Assembly: GCA_920105625.2 (NCBI GenBank)
Contig: OV050033.1
Span: 55,820,780-55,884,779 of the forward strand
Direction of reading: 5' to 3'
DNA: 64,000 bases
From: Clusia tigrina
Lineage: Eukaryota; Arthropoda; Insecta; Diptera; Clusiidae
Shown here: piece after piece, positions 21,931-34,867 of the stretch
Layout: every line of letters begins with the position of its first letter
How positions within the stretch are numbered: the stretch's first letter is position 1
Program-made: the position numbers and the translations under genes
The notes under the pieces: generated by a model
Told to the model about the DNA's origin: nothing
The model's input: the letters and a program-made list of their open reading frames with translations, nothing else
Database searches by the model: none

Positions 21931-24114
21931 AGAATTCCAAACTGACTCTTATTGTAGTTGATCTGAATAATGCTAGAACTAATTACAGGACTTTTCCACT
22001 CCCCCGATATACTAATAGCATAAATAATGGACCCAACGCTTCAATTTCAATTTAACACTATACGAGCACATCAAACAAATTTCGCACATTTGCTGCATGC
22101 ATGTCCACAAATTTCCATTTTGGTCGCATGCGTTCCACTCCTCGTTAGTGTGCACCTGCCAGCGTTGAGGTGCAGCTTATTCCCGTGCATTAACTGAACC
22201 ACATCGTCGACGAAAATCCGCCAACAGAGCAAGCGCTCTGTTCAATGGGTGCGGGCAAATTTTTTGCCTTTGTTTTTTGTTTTGGTAGCAATAGCAAAGC
22301 CACAACATTTCCCCGCGCCGCGTGCATTAGACGCACAATCACATGGCTGCGTGCAAAGCAGATGCGGTAATTGTTGCAGTTGTTGACACGCATGTTTGTT
22401 TACCCAATTTTCGCGCGCGTATGCGTCAGTCCAGGACAACACAAACGATTTGTGGCATTCAATTTAAAACAAAATATCGTCCAAATATTGCGAATGGCGC
22501 TGCAGGAGAGAACAGTTTGGCTGCATGCGGTTTAAATTGTGTATTAAACGCAGAGATGCGACATTTGTGCGATGCGATGCGTTCGTTCGTTCGTTCGTTC
22601 GTTGGTGGTGATGTGTGCATAAATGAGCAAATATTCCAATCAAATGCTCAAATGTGCTGCAAATGTGATTGCATTTTAATTGGAATTACGGAAGCTGATC
22701 TATTCGGACTTAAATATGTGTTAAGAAAAATTTTCGGAGGCGTATTCCACAGTATGCATGGTCATTGTAGGAGGCATCCTTATGGTGAATATAAATAATG
22801 CAAACAAGATGTGAGTAGGGAAGGAGCAACGACGAATCCATGTTAAGACGTGCTATTTCGTCCAATGCACACATCGAGAAGGCTGATGCCCTTCTGTTCA
22901 ATGGGAAAAGGTGAATAATGTACAAGGGCAAGCAACTTCCCAGATGGCTCTGGTATTGATATATGCAATTGAGACATCGAAACAAAGTCAATTCAATGAA
23001 ACAAAGCTTCATATTTTTGAAACAACATATATTATTATGAATATGAGCATCACTAAACTTCAATTGTATATGGAGAAGTCGATCATAGGGTATTATAAAA
23101 GGGTATAAAAGGTATCAGCTTCAGCAGGACACTTCAATCAAAATAATATGAACAACAGATATTCAACGCGAGGAGATCAGAGAATGCTGAAAATATACAT
23201 ACAATTAAACATTGACAAATGGCAATAGTGTGTTGGGAAGAAACATATTAAGAAGATATACTTAATTAATTATTTACCTTGAATTATATAGTTATAAACT
23301 AACATATAAATAAAAGGATTTAGCAACACTAGCAACTTAGGCTGTCGGCTGTAAGAGGACATAAAATATGTCTATCTTAGTAGACACTCCATACAAAATA
23401 ATACGAACAATGAGCAGAACTATGTTTGAAATTTCGTGTCAAGGATGCTCCTGTAGAACTCAATATGGTCAACTGAAGAACCGTAGGCAAAGTACTTTAG
23501 GAGCAAATCTTAGAACAAGTAAAGAAAACCGTTGTTGAATCAGTAATTGAAGCTGATTATATAACTCCGAATAAAAAATGTAAATAATAATAAGTGTGTA
23601 AGGACATGAAAATGTCCTTCTATATGAACATTTACGTAATCAAAATTGTCTACTAAGTACGAAGGATATGACCATGCAAATTATGTAGCATAACATGAAC
23701 AATCTATTTCAGCGAAATTGGTTTTCAAATAAGTAGGAATGAAAGTTTTCAATTGAATTAGAGGATAGGTCAGTGCGACGATATGGTATATCCTTCCGTA
23801 TCCAAATTTAAGTCTGCGATATTGTTTCTCTAATGAATATGAATAATATGGGCACAAGAATTAAGTAGCCATATTTTACTACACAATTGAGTTCAACGAC
23901 TTTATAGTCTGATGCATAGTTCAGCATCGCTATTTCTGTCTTAAAGATATCCATTGGACCTTGGACGCAGTTCTTATTTTTAACATTTTTTAAGACTCTG
24001 TTAAACTGAGGTAATCTATCATAATAATGTATTGCAAAAGTTCTGAAAAATGAAACAGAAGCTCCTCTCATTTATCACATATAGAGCCATTGTCCCATTG
24101 AGCAACCATACTCT
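21931..24114. other. Intergenic, no gene seen
   Basis: Contains a GTTC microsatellite (22580-22604). A 151-codon plus-strand frame (22343-22798) crosses the microsatellite and has no recognisable motif. 22900-24100 is AT-rich with no repeat structure that I could define. Confidence 0.45.
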
Positions 24115-24390
24115 GGAAGGAGTATTATCGCCTGAGAAAACTGTTCCAATACATTCTCACATTGAACTGCCTTACTGATAGGAAGGATCATTGTCGCCCG
24201 ACAAAATTGCTCCAACACATTCTCACATTGAACTGCCTTACTGATAGGAAGGATCATTGTCGTCCGACAAAATTGCTCCAACACATTCTCACATTGAACC
24301 ACCTTACTGATAGGAAGGATCATTGTCGCTCGACAAAATTGCTGCAACACATTCTCACACTGAATAATCCTGCTTACAGGAAATAGCATC
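24115..24390. repeat. 66-bp tandem repeat that stays open on both strands
   Basis: Units start at 24115, 24181, 24247, 24313 and 24379 (ggaaggatcattgtcg), with exactly 66 bp between every pair, including the diverged outer units. Because 66 is a multiple of three, it leaves a 118-codon frame open on the minus strand (24431-24075), with a 22-residue repeat carrying ILPISKAVQCENVLEQFC. It also leaves a 74-codon frame open on the plus strand (24162-24386). I recognise neither product. The frames may be a by-product of the period. Confidence 0.8.
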
Positions 24391-25755
24391 GAGACTAGAT
24401 CAAAGAAATCTTTCTTTGCTTTTGACAACAAGAAACGCGGTTATCTGAAATTTGACATTATTAACTATCAACTTTGAGACTTTTGGGCTAAATGTAGCAA
24501 AATGAATGCACAGCAGCTACGGCCGCACTACAAAGCGAAGGAGAAAAATGCAGCAGGATTGTTTCAAGAAACATTTCTTGTATGCAGACAATTTTCTTTT
24601 GAGTATTTATGGTGCATTTTAATAGAAACGCTGGCATATTAAATACGCTGAGCACCGCTTTCATATTTTGCTACTTTTTATCTCTCATTTCCCTGCACAG
24701 TTAAATGCGCTTTTCCCACTAAAATCCTCCCGTTTGTGTCGTAAAAGAAAGCGGCAAACTTGCGCTGTGCCACTCTTCCCAAAGGCGTACTAAAGTGCGC
24801 TGAGGATCCGAAAAATTTCGCTTCATACTTTCAAAGACACAAAAATTATATAATGTATGCCAGGAAGTATGCTGGAGTCTATGTGTGTGTTTGGATCCAT
24901 ATGCACTAACGAGAGGGAGCGAGAAGGCAAGAAAGAGATACTAAAACCCAAACATAGTTGAAATTTTGCAAATATTTCCTTGGAGCAAAGCCGCTTAAGG
25001 ATATTACAAATAATCCAAAGAAAAGCAAAAAAAAAAAAAAAACACCAGGAAGGCACTTTTTGAGTTACAAAAAACACACAAAAAAGACACTATTCAAAAG
25101 CATATAAAAATGCAAATAAAAACAAAACAAAATAAAAACAAATACAAGAAAATGTATTAAACAGCAACGGCAAATAAAAAAATGTTTGTAAGCAACAAAC
25201 TATAAAATTGTAAAATGGAAAAATTTTAATACGCGTACATGCAACCTTGTAACAAACATCAACGCAGCTCTGCCATACGCTTGCGACTATTTCGGCAGTC
25301 AATGGCGAAAAGGGCACGGAAAAACGCATAAAATTCATACACAAAAATGAAATAAATGAAGAAGGGATCATAAGACGACTTAACTGGGAGCCAAAAGGAA
25401 TTGCACTTAATGTACATGGCGGGTGTGGACTTCCCACTAGCAACAGTAGTAAACCAGAGAGTAAAGGGTGAAGTTGTACAAATTTGGGTGCGCTGTGCTC
25501 GTGTGTGTGTGTGTGTGTGTGTGTGCAATGAGCGCCTTGATAAGTAGACGGCTATAACTGCGATGTATACTGACTGGTGTGCTTGGATGCCGGCAATAAT
25601 GTCAAATTGCTATTGACTTTGACTGCAGTTTTCAGCTGAATTTAGCAGATTTCAGTAAATAAACATAAAAATAGAACTGGAAATTCAAAGAATTTGAGCA
25701 GGGAAGTCGAATGCTAAGAACAAATTATGAGCAAAGGAATATAAGAATAGAAGAA
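24391..25755. other. Intergenic with simple repeats
   Basis: Contains an A run (about 25029-25043), A-rich text around 25080-25160 and a GT microsatellite (25501-25525). No gene seen. Confidence 0.5.
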
Positions 25756-25877
25756 GTTACGATTAGGAGAAAATATCATTAGGAGAAGATACGATTAGGA
25801 GAAGATATCATTAGGAGAAGATACGATTAGGAGAAGATATGATTAGGAGAAGATACGATTAGGAGAAGATGCGATTG
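25756..25877 (+). repeat. 16-bp minisatellite, about eight units
   Basis: The unit attaggagaagatacg repeats at exact 16-bp spacing (25762, 25778, 25794, 25810, 25826, 25842, 25858), alternating between tacg and tatc/tatg endings. Immediately downstream (25950-26100) is a looser duplication of 'agtaacttgt.tttg..tacatttctata'. Confidence 0.85.
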
Positions 25878-26439
25878 GTTGTTAGTGGCAGATGTGGTTG
25901 AAAAGTAGATGAAGTCCAAAGGTGCATAATTAAAATTAGAACATTCAGTCAGTTGAACCATTTCATATTTCTATGATGCTTTGTAGTAGTAACTTGTGTT
26001 TGGGTACATTTCTATAAAAGTCCCAAAATCAGTCAGTTGATCCCCTTTTAATAATGCTTGATCATAGTAACTTGTATTTGCATACATTTCTATAATAGTT
26101 CCAACATATCACTTTAAATATTCCTTAAAAAATATCAGTATTATGTAATTTGTATACCGATAACCACATTTTGAAGGTTACAACTTTTCCTCATTCCTGC
26201 ATTACGATGCAAAAGTTATTATTTATTACGTTATTCAAGATTGCCAAGAATTGTCCAGGACATTCGTTATCTAATATATCTGTTGTATGGTAGTCCTCCC
26301 CAGAAATAATGAATAATGAATGGCATATACTATATCGAAATATATGGACCGTTGGGTGAGGATTACATGCTGGCCTACATGTTAAGCTTTACCTCCTCAA
26401 AAACTAAGTCGGAGTTGACTTTACTGCAAAGATGTTCAT

Positions 26440-27120
26440 TACTGGATTCTTATTATTGTTAAGGGCGGATGTTGCACTCCGACCTTAAACAACTATTGTG
26501 CCCTTTCAGGGATTCAGCACATTTCTCTGAGTCCAGTTTTTCTCGATAAATTTTGGTATTAAGCCTATTTTGTTGAGTCTTCTATCATCATTCGATATTA
26601 GATGATTAACCAAATGGTTCGCTCGATTGTGCATTAGTGCTGAGCATGATCCCAGCACGTGTTTCGGAGACTCATCTTCGTCTCTGCAAAACGACTACCA
26701 ACCCCATTAGAGTAAATTCCCAGCCTTGTTAGGTAATAATTCAGCCTACAGTGCCTTGTCAGAATTGCTGTAATGATTCTTAAATTATTCTTATTTAGTT
26801 CCTTACAATCGTTGAAACGATTTAGGTCAAAGGTCCCATTAAGTGATTTTGATTGTGATAGCCCCGGTAAATTGTCCCAGTAGCTTTGTTTATCGTCTAC
26901 TTCCTGAATGAATGAGGAGAAGTCGCCCTTTACTAAGCCTCAAAATGGTTGCTCCCTTCCTGGCAAGTTTGTCAGCCCTTTCGTTAACAGAAATTCTTGA
27001 TCTGGAACCCATAGAATCCATACCTAATTGTTTTGGCCAAAGACGTTCATCTCATCAAGAGACTACCACAGGATCCACTATCCATGAACATTTTTTCTAC
27101 TGAATTTACAACCAACTTTT
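26440..27120 (-). pseudogene. LINE RNase H / C-terminal fragment, minus strand
   Basis: On the minus strand, from about 27040, the text reads ISVNERADKLARKGATI (last RNase H block). At about 26790 it reads ILTRHCRLNYYLTRLGIYSNGV, then the knuckle region with DEDES-like residues and a KHVLGSCSALMHNRANHL-like continuation across frames. The 3' end runs out near 26440 into an aacaataataag tail, a TAA-type LINE tail. Several stops and frame changes make it a pseudogene. A minus-strand frame at 27269-27517 shows no LINE motif and may be flanking DNA. Confidence 0.7.
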
Positions 27121-27124
27121 CGGT

Positions 27125-30100
27125 TCAAATTAGAACTAGTAAGTCCGGAATTCAATTTCACAAACTATCTCAGTGGAAACTTAAGCGAATAATATTAAGT
27201 TATAGATTCACAGCATTTAAGAGAATGCTTTCGCATAAAAGTATGCTACATTTTTCTCTGCTGAAGTCTTAACGAACTTTCGTCTTATACGAGTATACGA
27301 CGAATTTACATATCTTTCCGTTTATTCTGAATTCAAATCTCCATTCTATTATAGGGTTTAGACTGAGCCTACTTTTTGCTTGATCCCATTGTTGATAAAT
27401 ATCACACAAATTCTCAGGGGTTTGGTTGGACTTTAAACTGCATAAGAAATAATTCACAAAGGAATTTAATATGTATCCTGCCACATTTCGTTCTAAAAGA
27501 GAGGCTGGCATGAACATTTCCAGTTGGAATTAAGTATTTGTTCCCAGCTGGAAGGAGGTTAAACAACCCTATTAAAAATGTATCCTCCACGCTATTAACT
27601 TACACAGTTTCAGCACTACTTAAATACAGAGTCGACGACTGTCAAAGTGCTAGCAACAAAATTACATGCACGGCACACACACACACACACACACAGCCAC
27701 GTAAACACATCAAACTGGCACATATGCAACGTTAATTATAATGATAACGATAATGACCACGCATGTAAAGGCTCACACAGACACACACTCACACAGTCAC
27801 AAACGCGCATACATGCAAGCATTGCAATAATAAAATGCAACAACATATTGCAGCGTGCAGCAGCAATAAATTCGCTGTGACACTTGCAGTGTGACAACTA
27901 CACACATAAACACAAACGTATCCCATTAACACACACACACACACAGAAACATTCGCACACAAACACATACGATCCCATACAAAAAGAAATGAAAAATTTA
28001 ATTTAATGTTAGCGCATAAATGACACTAGAAAGATATGGCACACTTTTAATTAGATTTTGCGAGTGACGTTTAGAAAAAAGTAGACGCAGAGTGGGGAAG
28101 GAAAGGGACACACACAGAGCAGAAATGAAATAAAAATGGCACATAAAAGCAGAGCAAATACCGCACATACACAAACGGTGCTGACATTAAAAACTGGCAA
28201 CTTATTAACTGTAAAATAGCTGCCACTTCAACTGAAATATGAAAGCAGCAGCAGCAGCAGGACCATCAACAGCAGCAGCAGCAGCGGCAGAGCCACTGCG
28301 ACAAGTTAAATTTGAAATAAATTTTCAATTTATGCTTAGCAGCTGAAGCCATCAGCAAAAATGTCTGCAGTAAACACAACAGCAACAGCAATAATAACAA
28401 CAACAACGCGAACAACAGTAACAACAACAAGAACAATTTAAATAGAAACTCAGTTATGGAAAAAATTCTCATTTGTAATTTTGCTCCTTTTTTCCGTATT
28501 TGATAAGCGGCAAATAGGAAGACAAATAAATTGCACGATATTAAACTTGATGATGTGCACATAATAAAGTGTCAAATAACAACATACCAGCATGTCATCA
28601 GCATCATCTCCATTATCATCATCATCATCATCATCGTCAGCGCGACCGTCTTCACTGTCATCATGTTCATACGTAGTGCTAAATTTGCCAAACAATATGC
28701 ACAAGCGGCAGTTACTATATGCTCTTCATCACTACAGGTACAAATAGTAGCGAAATAATCGAGCCCATAACTCTAAGTTGGCTCACACTCTTTCACCTGC
28801 ACGCTGCAGCCGGTCAGAGTAGAAAGTCGTGGACAGAAACCCTACATAGAAGTTAGATGGGCTTCGCGCGAAAAAGGAGTTTTGGAAAAACACACATGAG
28901 TACGTATAAAGTCAGACAGAATGGTTTGGAACCAGTAAAGGAATATAAGTAAGGAAGGTATTCCCATGAGCGGAGGCACACATTGGGATTTTTTGTATTA
29001 CCTTGAAAGTCTCAGTCAACTTTAAACCGGACATTAAAAGTTTGTGTACAACTAATTATAAACAAAATCTTGTGTGATAGTTGCTCTGGCTCTCGGGAAG
29101 TGTATCCCCACTAAGTCCAGAAATAATTCAATCAATGTTTAAGAAAATGTGGTCCTTTCAAAGAGTGGAATGGATATAGACAACTTTTGTGTAAGGTCAC
29201 AAGAAATATTCACATACCATAACCATTAAGTTAATTCCAACTGGAGCCACCAAATCATTTAGTGGATATACTCCTACTCATCAAATGAAGTAAACGAGAT
29301 TAAATACCAAAAAAATATAAATGACGGCAATAAATAATCAGTACCACAACAAATCCCATAATGAATAACGAAATAAACTATAATAAGGATATCACCTTCG
29401 TACAATGACACGTCTTTCTCCAATGGAAAGAAGGGTATGAAGAGTTATTGGTGTGGCGAAGCAATGCATAGCTCTGGTGGGATGTTGTAAGTTGAAAACA
29501 AACACACTATTCAAATCGGGTATAAAAAAATTATAAACATAAAACATAAAACAACATAACATAAGAAGTAAATGCGCCAGAGAGCCAAGGACCTTGGCAA
29601 TTAGTGTTTATTTACTTATGTGTATTAAATATTTCTAATTATTTTATATATAATAAGTAAAAATAGTTTTAAAATTGCCGTGTGAACTTCCGTCATAGAA
29701 TCAAAAACGTCAGATCGCTATGTTGAATCTCTCTAGTGAGGATCTACCCTAAAACATTATAGACTGTGAGTGTTTTTTAATGCCCTTATAGATGGGTTGA
29801 ACATATTTATTCTGTATATTATAAATATTTTGAAAATCATTGTTCTTTTAAATTTCAAATTGTATCCTTATGAATTCATCGTTTCTATATATATAGTGAC
29901 ATTAAAGTATTAGATTATATTATATATTTTATTATTATATTTATTATAATAATATGAAAGTATTTCTAATCGAATCTGTTGACCGGGAATTGCACACTGT
30001 AGGAGCAAATGCAGTTATGCCACCATAGTAATTGTCAGAAGGAGCATAATTGAAAATATTTTTGCAGATTTTAAAGCTATTACGGACACGCCACTTGTTC

Positions 30101-31555
30101 TCATCAGAGATCTTTCAATGAAAGGAAATTTTTCCCCAAGCAAATATTTAGTCTCGGAGAGCAACATTATAAACATATGTATAATAAATTATTTTATTAT
30201 TAAAATATAATCAAATTAGTTATTATTTCATTACTCAATTATAAAGTCAAGAAATTAGAATAGAAAATACTCTCAGAATACTTCATTTGATACCTCGCTG
30301 AGATAGATCATGAAGGATCTGGTGATTTGGTTAGCAGAGACAAAAATCTGCACAGCAAGTTTGATGCTGTACAGTTTCATTTCTATATTGTCGTAGCTTT
30401 GGTAGATTGAGTTGAGAGATATGCCAAGTCTCTCAGTATACACCCTCAATGTACCTTCAATGTACTTTCGTGGTTGGAACTGCTTCTACGATATCTCGTC
30501 CAGCTTTGTTTGAATGTTAGATAAAAGATGTTGATTCGAAGAGGTTGCTTGATTTTAGATCCAGTTTCCGTGGTTTGCTTGATGTCGTTTGTATTTGTCC
30601 AAGGTTTCTGTAGTCAGCTTACAAAACAAGCACTGATATTATGTTATTCCTCTTATGTGGACTACGTTTATTTGAAAGAGTTTCTGAACTATTATTTAGC
30701 TTTTTATGAGAGACTGTGATCTATTTATGCATATTTTGTGTGTCTTTCTTCTCAAGTTGCTAAATACTTCTTTTTATAGTCATTATTATATTGTTACATA
30801 CTTCTTTTTATATTCCATTCTTGTTCATCTAATATCTTAGAGTATGATCTTCACTGAGTAGTGTCCAGAAGTTTCTACTCTTCGGAGACTAGTTTATTCT
30901 TCATAGGAAGTTCAACTTTAGTCTTGATTTTAGTCGCTATTATCTTGCTTTTTGTAGAAGAATGGAAAATGTTACGATAGATTAAATTGACTGGCGGAAT
31001 GGGCCACGCATAGGACCTGCTATGTCCTTAGCGATACCAGATCCATGAAAATCTAAGTTCGAGGAAGTAAAGAGAAGAAAATAATTAAATAAAAATCATT
31101 TATATGCATTTTTATAATCATCATTGATGAGGTTCCTCTGCTTTTCGATCTATTTTCCTTCAGTTATAATTGTGTATCACAATTTCCTTGGGTGGATTCA
31201 TTAGGAAGCTAGTTGGTGTTTCCAGTATAGTCCTAGCGTATACTCATTTTATACTCTTTGTTCAATACATCAATATATGTTTTAGAACCCTAAATAGTTT
31301 TATTTGGACCCACCTTAGCTGCTGCATGCCCATCAGAATTTTATATGCTTCTAAGTAGCAATTTCTTCATAATTATTGGTAAATCATGCTATGAGTTTCA
31401 TGACATTTTTGTTTCTAGACATTTATGGGAACATTTTTTATTTCCGTTGGTATATCTGGAGCTGTATTTGATATCATAACAGACTATCTGATTCAGTGTT
31501 CATACAAAATATATGGTAAAAATCATGTACCTAAAGTTTACGACACAGTCATGTG
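27125..31555. other. Intergenic with many microsatellites, no gene seen
   Basis: CA runs at 27675-27695, 27930-27945 and smaller ones between. A CAG-rich block lies at 28247-28295, CAA text at 28375-28435 and an ATC run at 28605-28637. 29600-30250 is very AT-rich. Open frames coincide with the repeats (for example poly-Leu and poly-Asp translations of the CAG and ATC blocks) and are not believed. Confidence 0.5.
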
Positions 31556-31870
31556 GTACTTTCTGTGGTGATAGGTCAGACTGGGTAGAGGACTTCTTCA
31601 TCTTAAAGCTTAACATATTCTTCAACATCATCATTCTGGTTCTATTTGTAGTGATAGTTCAGATTGGGTAGAGGACTTCTTCATCGTAAAAGATAACATA
31701 TTCTTTGAATTAATAATTAACAACATCATTCTGGTTCTATTTGTAGTGGTAGATAAAGTTGGGTAGAAGACATGTTCATCTCAAAAATAAGTATGTTCCT
31801 TCAGTGGACAAATAATATTTCCATCTGCTAATATATTCGTTCTATCTGTAGCGATAGGACAGGTAAGGTT
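31555..31870 (+). repeat. Degenerate ~100-bp tandem repeat, three to four units
   Basis: The core 'ctgtagtgatagg.cag.ttgggtagaggacttcttcatc' recurs near 31563, 31645, 31740 and, weakly, 31848. Units vary in length from about 80 to 105 bp because of indels. Confidence 0.65.
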
Positions 31871-31874
31871 CAAA

Positions 31875-32990
31875 ATTTGTTTATCTCAAACATACTCTAT
31901 TTATATATTATAATATTCCATTTGTTTCCCATAGTGCTAATATGTACATACATCAATCTTATACTCCAAATTTGACTCGGTTTCTGTAGCATAATAGCAA
32001 AATACTCAGATTTATCCATTATTCCTATATCATCATCCATTATTCCTATAAAAGAACAATGTCCCCAACTAACCTTTTAAATGGCTGATTAATATGTAAA
32101 TTGGCGCTGTGTGGTCGATTGTCACAAACGCTTGAAAACACCGCATACACCTCACACTATCGAAAGTAGCGCGGAAAAATGACATAAAAATTGACAAAAT
32201 GGATTTGTGCGATCTGAAAAGCGCGAAAAATTGAAAAATTTTTCTACAATTTTTGCAATTTTTCACTTCACCTTTTCCCGGCTTGTGTATGCTCAGCATA
32301 TTGACAGGGAATTCTTGCCGTATGTGACGGTGGCAGGCAGCATTTGCACGCTGAGCAAACGATGATGAAGCAGTTTAATATCGACGTGTGCGTGCGTCGT
32401 TGTAGCAGAAAAAGGTGTGTTTACAATAATTTCCTTGGAGTTTTGCACCTTCACTCCATTCTCTTTTATTATTATTATTGTGCTTTTTTATGTAGTCACT
32501 GTCAATAAAGTTGCTCAGTAGGTGTGTCTAATGTGGCAAATATGTCAAACTGTTTCCTAATAAAATTTTCAATCAATTGTGGAATGTTGTTTAGCACAAA
32601 TTGATTGTCAACGGTAGTAGATGAAGAACTCGGATATGTGCGAGTGTGTGAGGGGGTGTGGAAAATTTCTACGTTGCCATTTATGCATGCCTATGGAATT
32701 GCTTATATTAATGTCACTATGGAAATGTTCATGCAAAGTAATTGAGAGAAATATTCAATCGTACTCAATTCAAGTGAACTTTTGTACTGATTGTTGCAGT
32801 GTCAGAATTATCAATGATGGAATACTGTCATTGATCAGAGATTGTCAAACACAAAATCAGTGAAGAACTGGTGTTGATAAGAAATACTATGAAGACACAT
32901 TTAACGGGAGAGGATGACGATTTCCTACTAAATGGCGAGTGTTTCACCCAAATGTTAAATTTTTGGAGTTTTTATGTGGAATGATGAAGT
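31875..32990. other. Intergenic, no gene seen
   Basis: Unique-looking text with scattered GTGTG words. 32140-32300 contains many 'gcgaaaaa/gaaaaatt' words. No motif-bearing frame. Confidence 0.45.
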
Positions 32991-33030
32991 GAATACGCCT
33001 TTGGTGTCCACTTTTCAGATGTCGACTAGG

Positions 33031-33040
33031 TTGTAGGACT
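33031..33040. repeat. LINE target-site duplication, left copy
   Basis: The decamer ttgtaggact here is repeated exactly at 34858-34867, bracketing the LINE. Confidence 0.85.
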
Positions 33041-34408
33041 ATGGGGACGGCCTCGGTGAGTAGGAGGACTACAAGGGGTACGCCGCAGTGGGGAGTGCTA
33101 TCACCTCTGCTATGGCTTTTAGAAGTAAATAAGATCTTAGAAACCTTCAAAGCAAAGAGAACAAGAATTGTAGCCTACGCTGATGACATTGCCACACTAA
33201 TCCCTGGCAAGTTCTTGTCAACGATTAGCGAAATCATGGAATCAGCACTGGGCGAGATTTCCGGATGGGCTGAGCCCAACGGCTTAGGAGTTAACCCTAC
33301 TAAGACGAAGCTAGTTTTGTTCACCAAGAAAACAAAAATCCCCGAGTTCTCTTTGCCAAAGTTAGGTAGGGTAACATTGAATCTCTCTTCAGAAGCAAGA
33401 TACTTAGGTATCATTCTGGACTCCAAGTTAAATTGGAGAAGGAATATTGAGGAGAGAAGAAAGAAGGGTTTGGCTGCATACTATACCTGTAAAAGGATCT
33501 TTGGGAAAAAATGGGGACTGTCACCGTATATCGTGTATGGGATGTACACCACAATCATAAGACCAATTTTAACCTACGGGTCCATCATCTGGTGGAAGGC
33601 GTTGGAGAGGAAATGCAATCTAAACCGTATTGAAAAAGTACAAAGACTTGCTAGCCTGGGAATCTCAGGGGCTGTAAGCAGCGCGCCTCAAGAAGGCTTA
33701 AACATATTATTTCACCTCTTACCGCTTGGAGTGTTCATTCAGGGCTGTGCCGCCAAGTGTGCTCTCAGACTAAGGGAGTGCAACACGTGGAAATCTGCCA
33801 ACTATGGACACTGTACAATTTTGAGCGAAATAAGCCGGAAGGGTCAAAGGTTAGTTACGGCCGATTTAGAAACGGCTACAGACTACATGACTTCTACTAT
33901 GGACTTTGAAGCTAGAATTCCAACTCTCTATCCAACCAGGCAAGACTGGGTGTCAGGCTCTGTGACGCGTAATTCTGACATTACCATCTACACTGACGGC
34001 TCAAAGACGGAGGGTGGAATGGGGGCAGGTGTCTTCTAAGAAGGCTTGCAGGCAAGACAGTCATATCGGCTGCCTGACGCATGCAGCGTCTTGCGGGCCG
34101 AAGTCAATGCAATTGAGAAAGCGGCCGGACTGATACAAAGTAGTACAATTCGACCTTCGAATATCACTATCTTTGTGGATAGTCAGGCGGCGCTTAAGGT
34201 AATCGAATCGAAAACAGTTAAATCGAAGCTGGTAATGAAATATCGTACCTCACTACTCAGCATTGGACCCCACCAGGTCTCACTTTGCTGGGTTCCCGGA
34301 CATAGCGATATAGAAGGGAATGAATTAGCGGACGAGATGGCTAGAAGGGGCTCTGAAATGGACATTAACGAAGCAGATGTCTCAATACAAATCCCGATAA
34401 GAATGTAG
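33041..34408 (+). pseudogene. LINE reverse transcriptase - RNase H reading frame, one internal stop
   Basis: The frame is open for 332 codons to a TAA at 34037-34039 and then resumes in the same frame to 34408. Reverse-transcriptase motif B is seen as RGTPQWGVLSPLLW (residues 12-25; the usual QGG is QWG) and motif C as AYADDIATL (residues 45-53). The thumb signature ARYLGIILDSKLNW and CKRIFGKKWGLSP follow. The RNase H domain has all key residues: TDGSK (Asp at residue 319), RAEVNAI (Glu) and VDSQAAL (Asp) after the stop, then CWVPGHSDIEGNELADEMAR. It is the best preserved LINE in the window. The fingers and part of the palm are missing through 5' truncation. The region after 34408 is degenerate. 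Confidence 0.88.
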
Positions 34409-34801
34409 ATGAATTCACTATTGCAGTGAACAATAACTTATGGACTAATCGTGACGACTGTGAAGTTTCAAGGGCCTTATGGCCTAGGTTAGACATGAAA
34501 GGAACGAAGGTCTCTTAGGGCTCAACAAACCTGCAGTAAGGGTGCTTACGGGGGTCGTTACAGGGCATTCTGCTATCGCACCAGTTGAAACGACTTCAAT
34601 GTTTGGGGTCGCGCTTCTTCACAAGTTTGACAGTGATAACGAAGATGGATTTATCGGACCTTCGCACTTTCATCTGCAAAACCAAATGCTTTAATAGGGA
34701 TGGAACTTCCAATGTTTATGAAAATAAGGGTAAGGACGAGTATACCTCCTCCTGGCATTTTTGAAGGCAGTCACAATGGACATAGATGTCTCCGAGTGGA
34801 A

Positions 34802-34824
34802 GTGCGGATACTTCGTATCCGCAC
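34802..34824 (+). other. LINE 3'-UTR stem-loop
   Basis: gtgcggatac and gtatccgcac form a perfect 10-bp stem with a 3-nt loop (ttc), 33 nt before the end of the element. In several LINE groups a 3' stem-loop is the signal recognised by the element's own reverse transcriptase. Confidence 0.75.
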
Positions 34825-34857
34825 ACGCCTTCCCAACCTAACCTAACCTAACCTAGC

Positions 34858-34867
34858 TTGTAGGACT
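34858..34867. repeat. LINE target-site duplication, right copy
   Basis: Exact repeat of the decamer at 33031-33040, directly after the CCTAA tail. Confidence 0.85.

Larger units (their letters stand above)
33041..34857 (+). mobile_element. 5'-truncated I/Loa-type LINE with intact insertion boundaries
   Basis: The copy starts abruptly within the reverse-transcriptase domain and runs through RNase H, a decayed C-terminal knuckle region, a 3' stem-loop (34802-34824) and a CCTAA-repeat tail (34834-34855). Exact 10-bp duplications flank it. The interrupted host sequence can be recognised because a paralogous uninterrupted copy lies downstream (35041-35105), which confirms the breakpoints. 5' truncation is the usual result of incomplete target-primed reverse transcription. 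Confidence 0.88.

Noticed and set aside
22343..22798. 151-codon plus-strand frame
   Set aside because: Runs through a GTTC microsatellite, has no domain or motif, and has overlapping frames on the other strand. Probably chance.
28266..28704. Leu-rich and Asp-rich frames
   Set aside because: Direct translations of CAG/CAA and ATC microsatellites.
34834..34857. CCTAA repeats as a telomere fragment
   Set aside because: Only about four units, sitting exactly at the 3' end of a LINE and bounded by its target duplication, so a LINE tail is the simpler reading.
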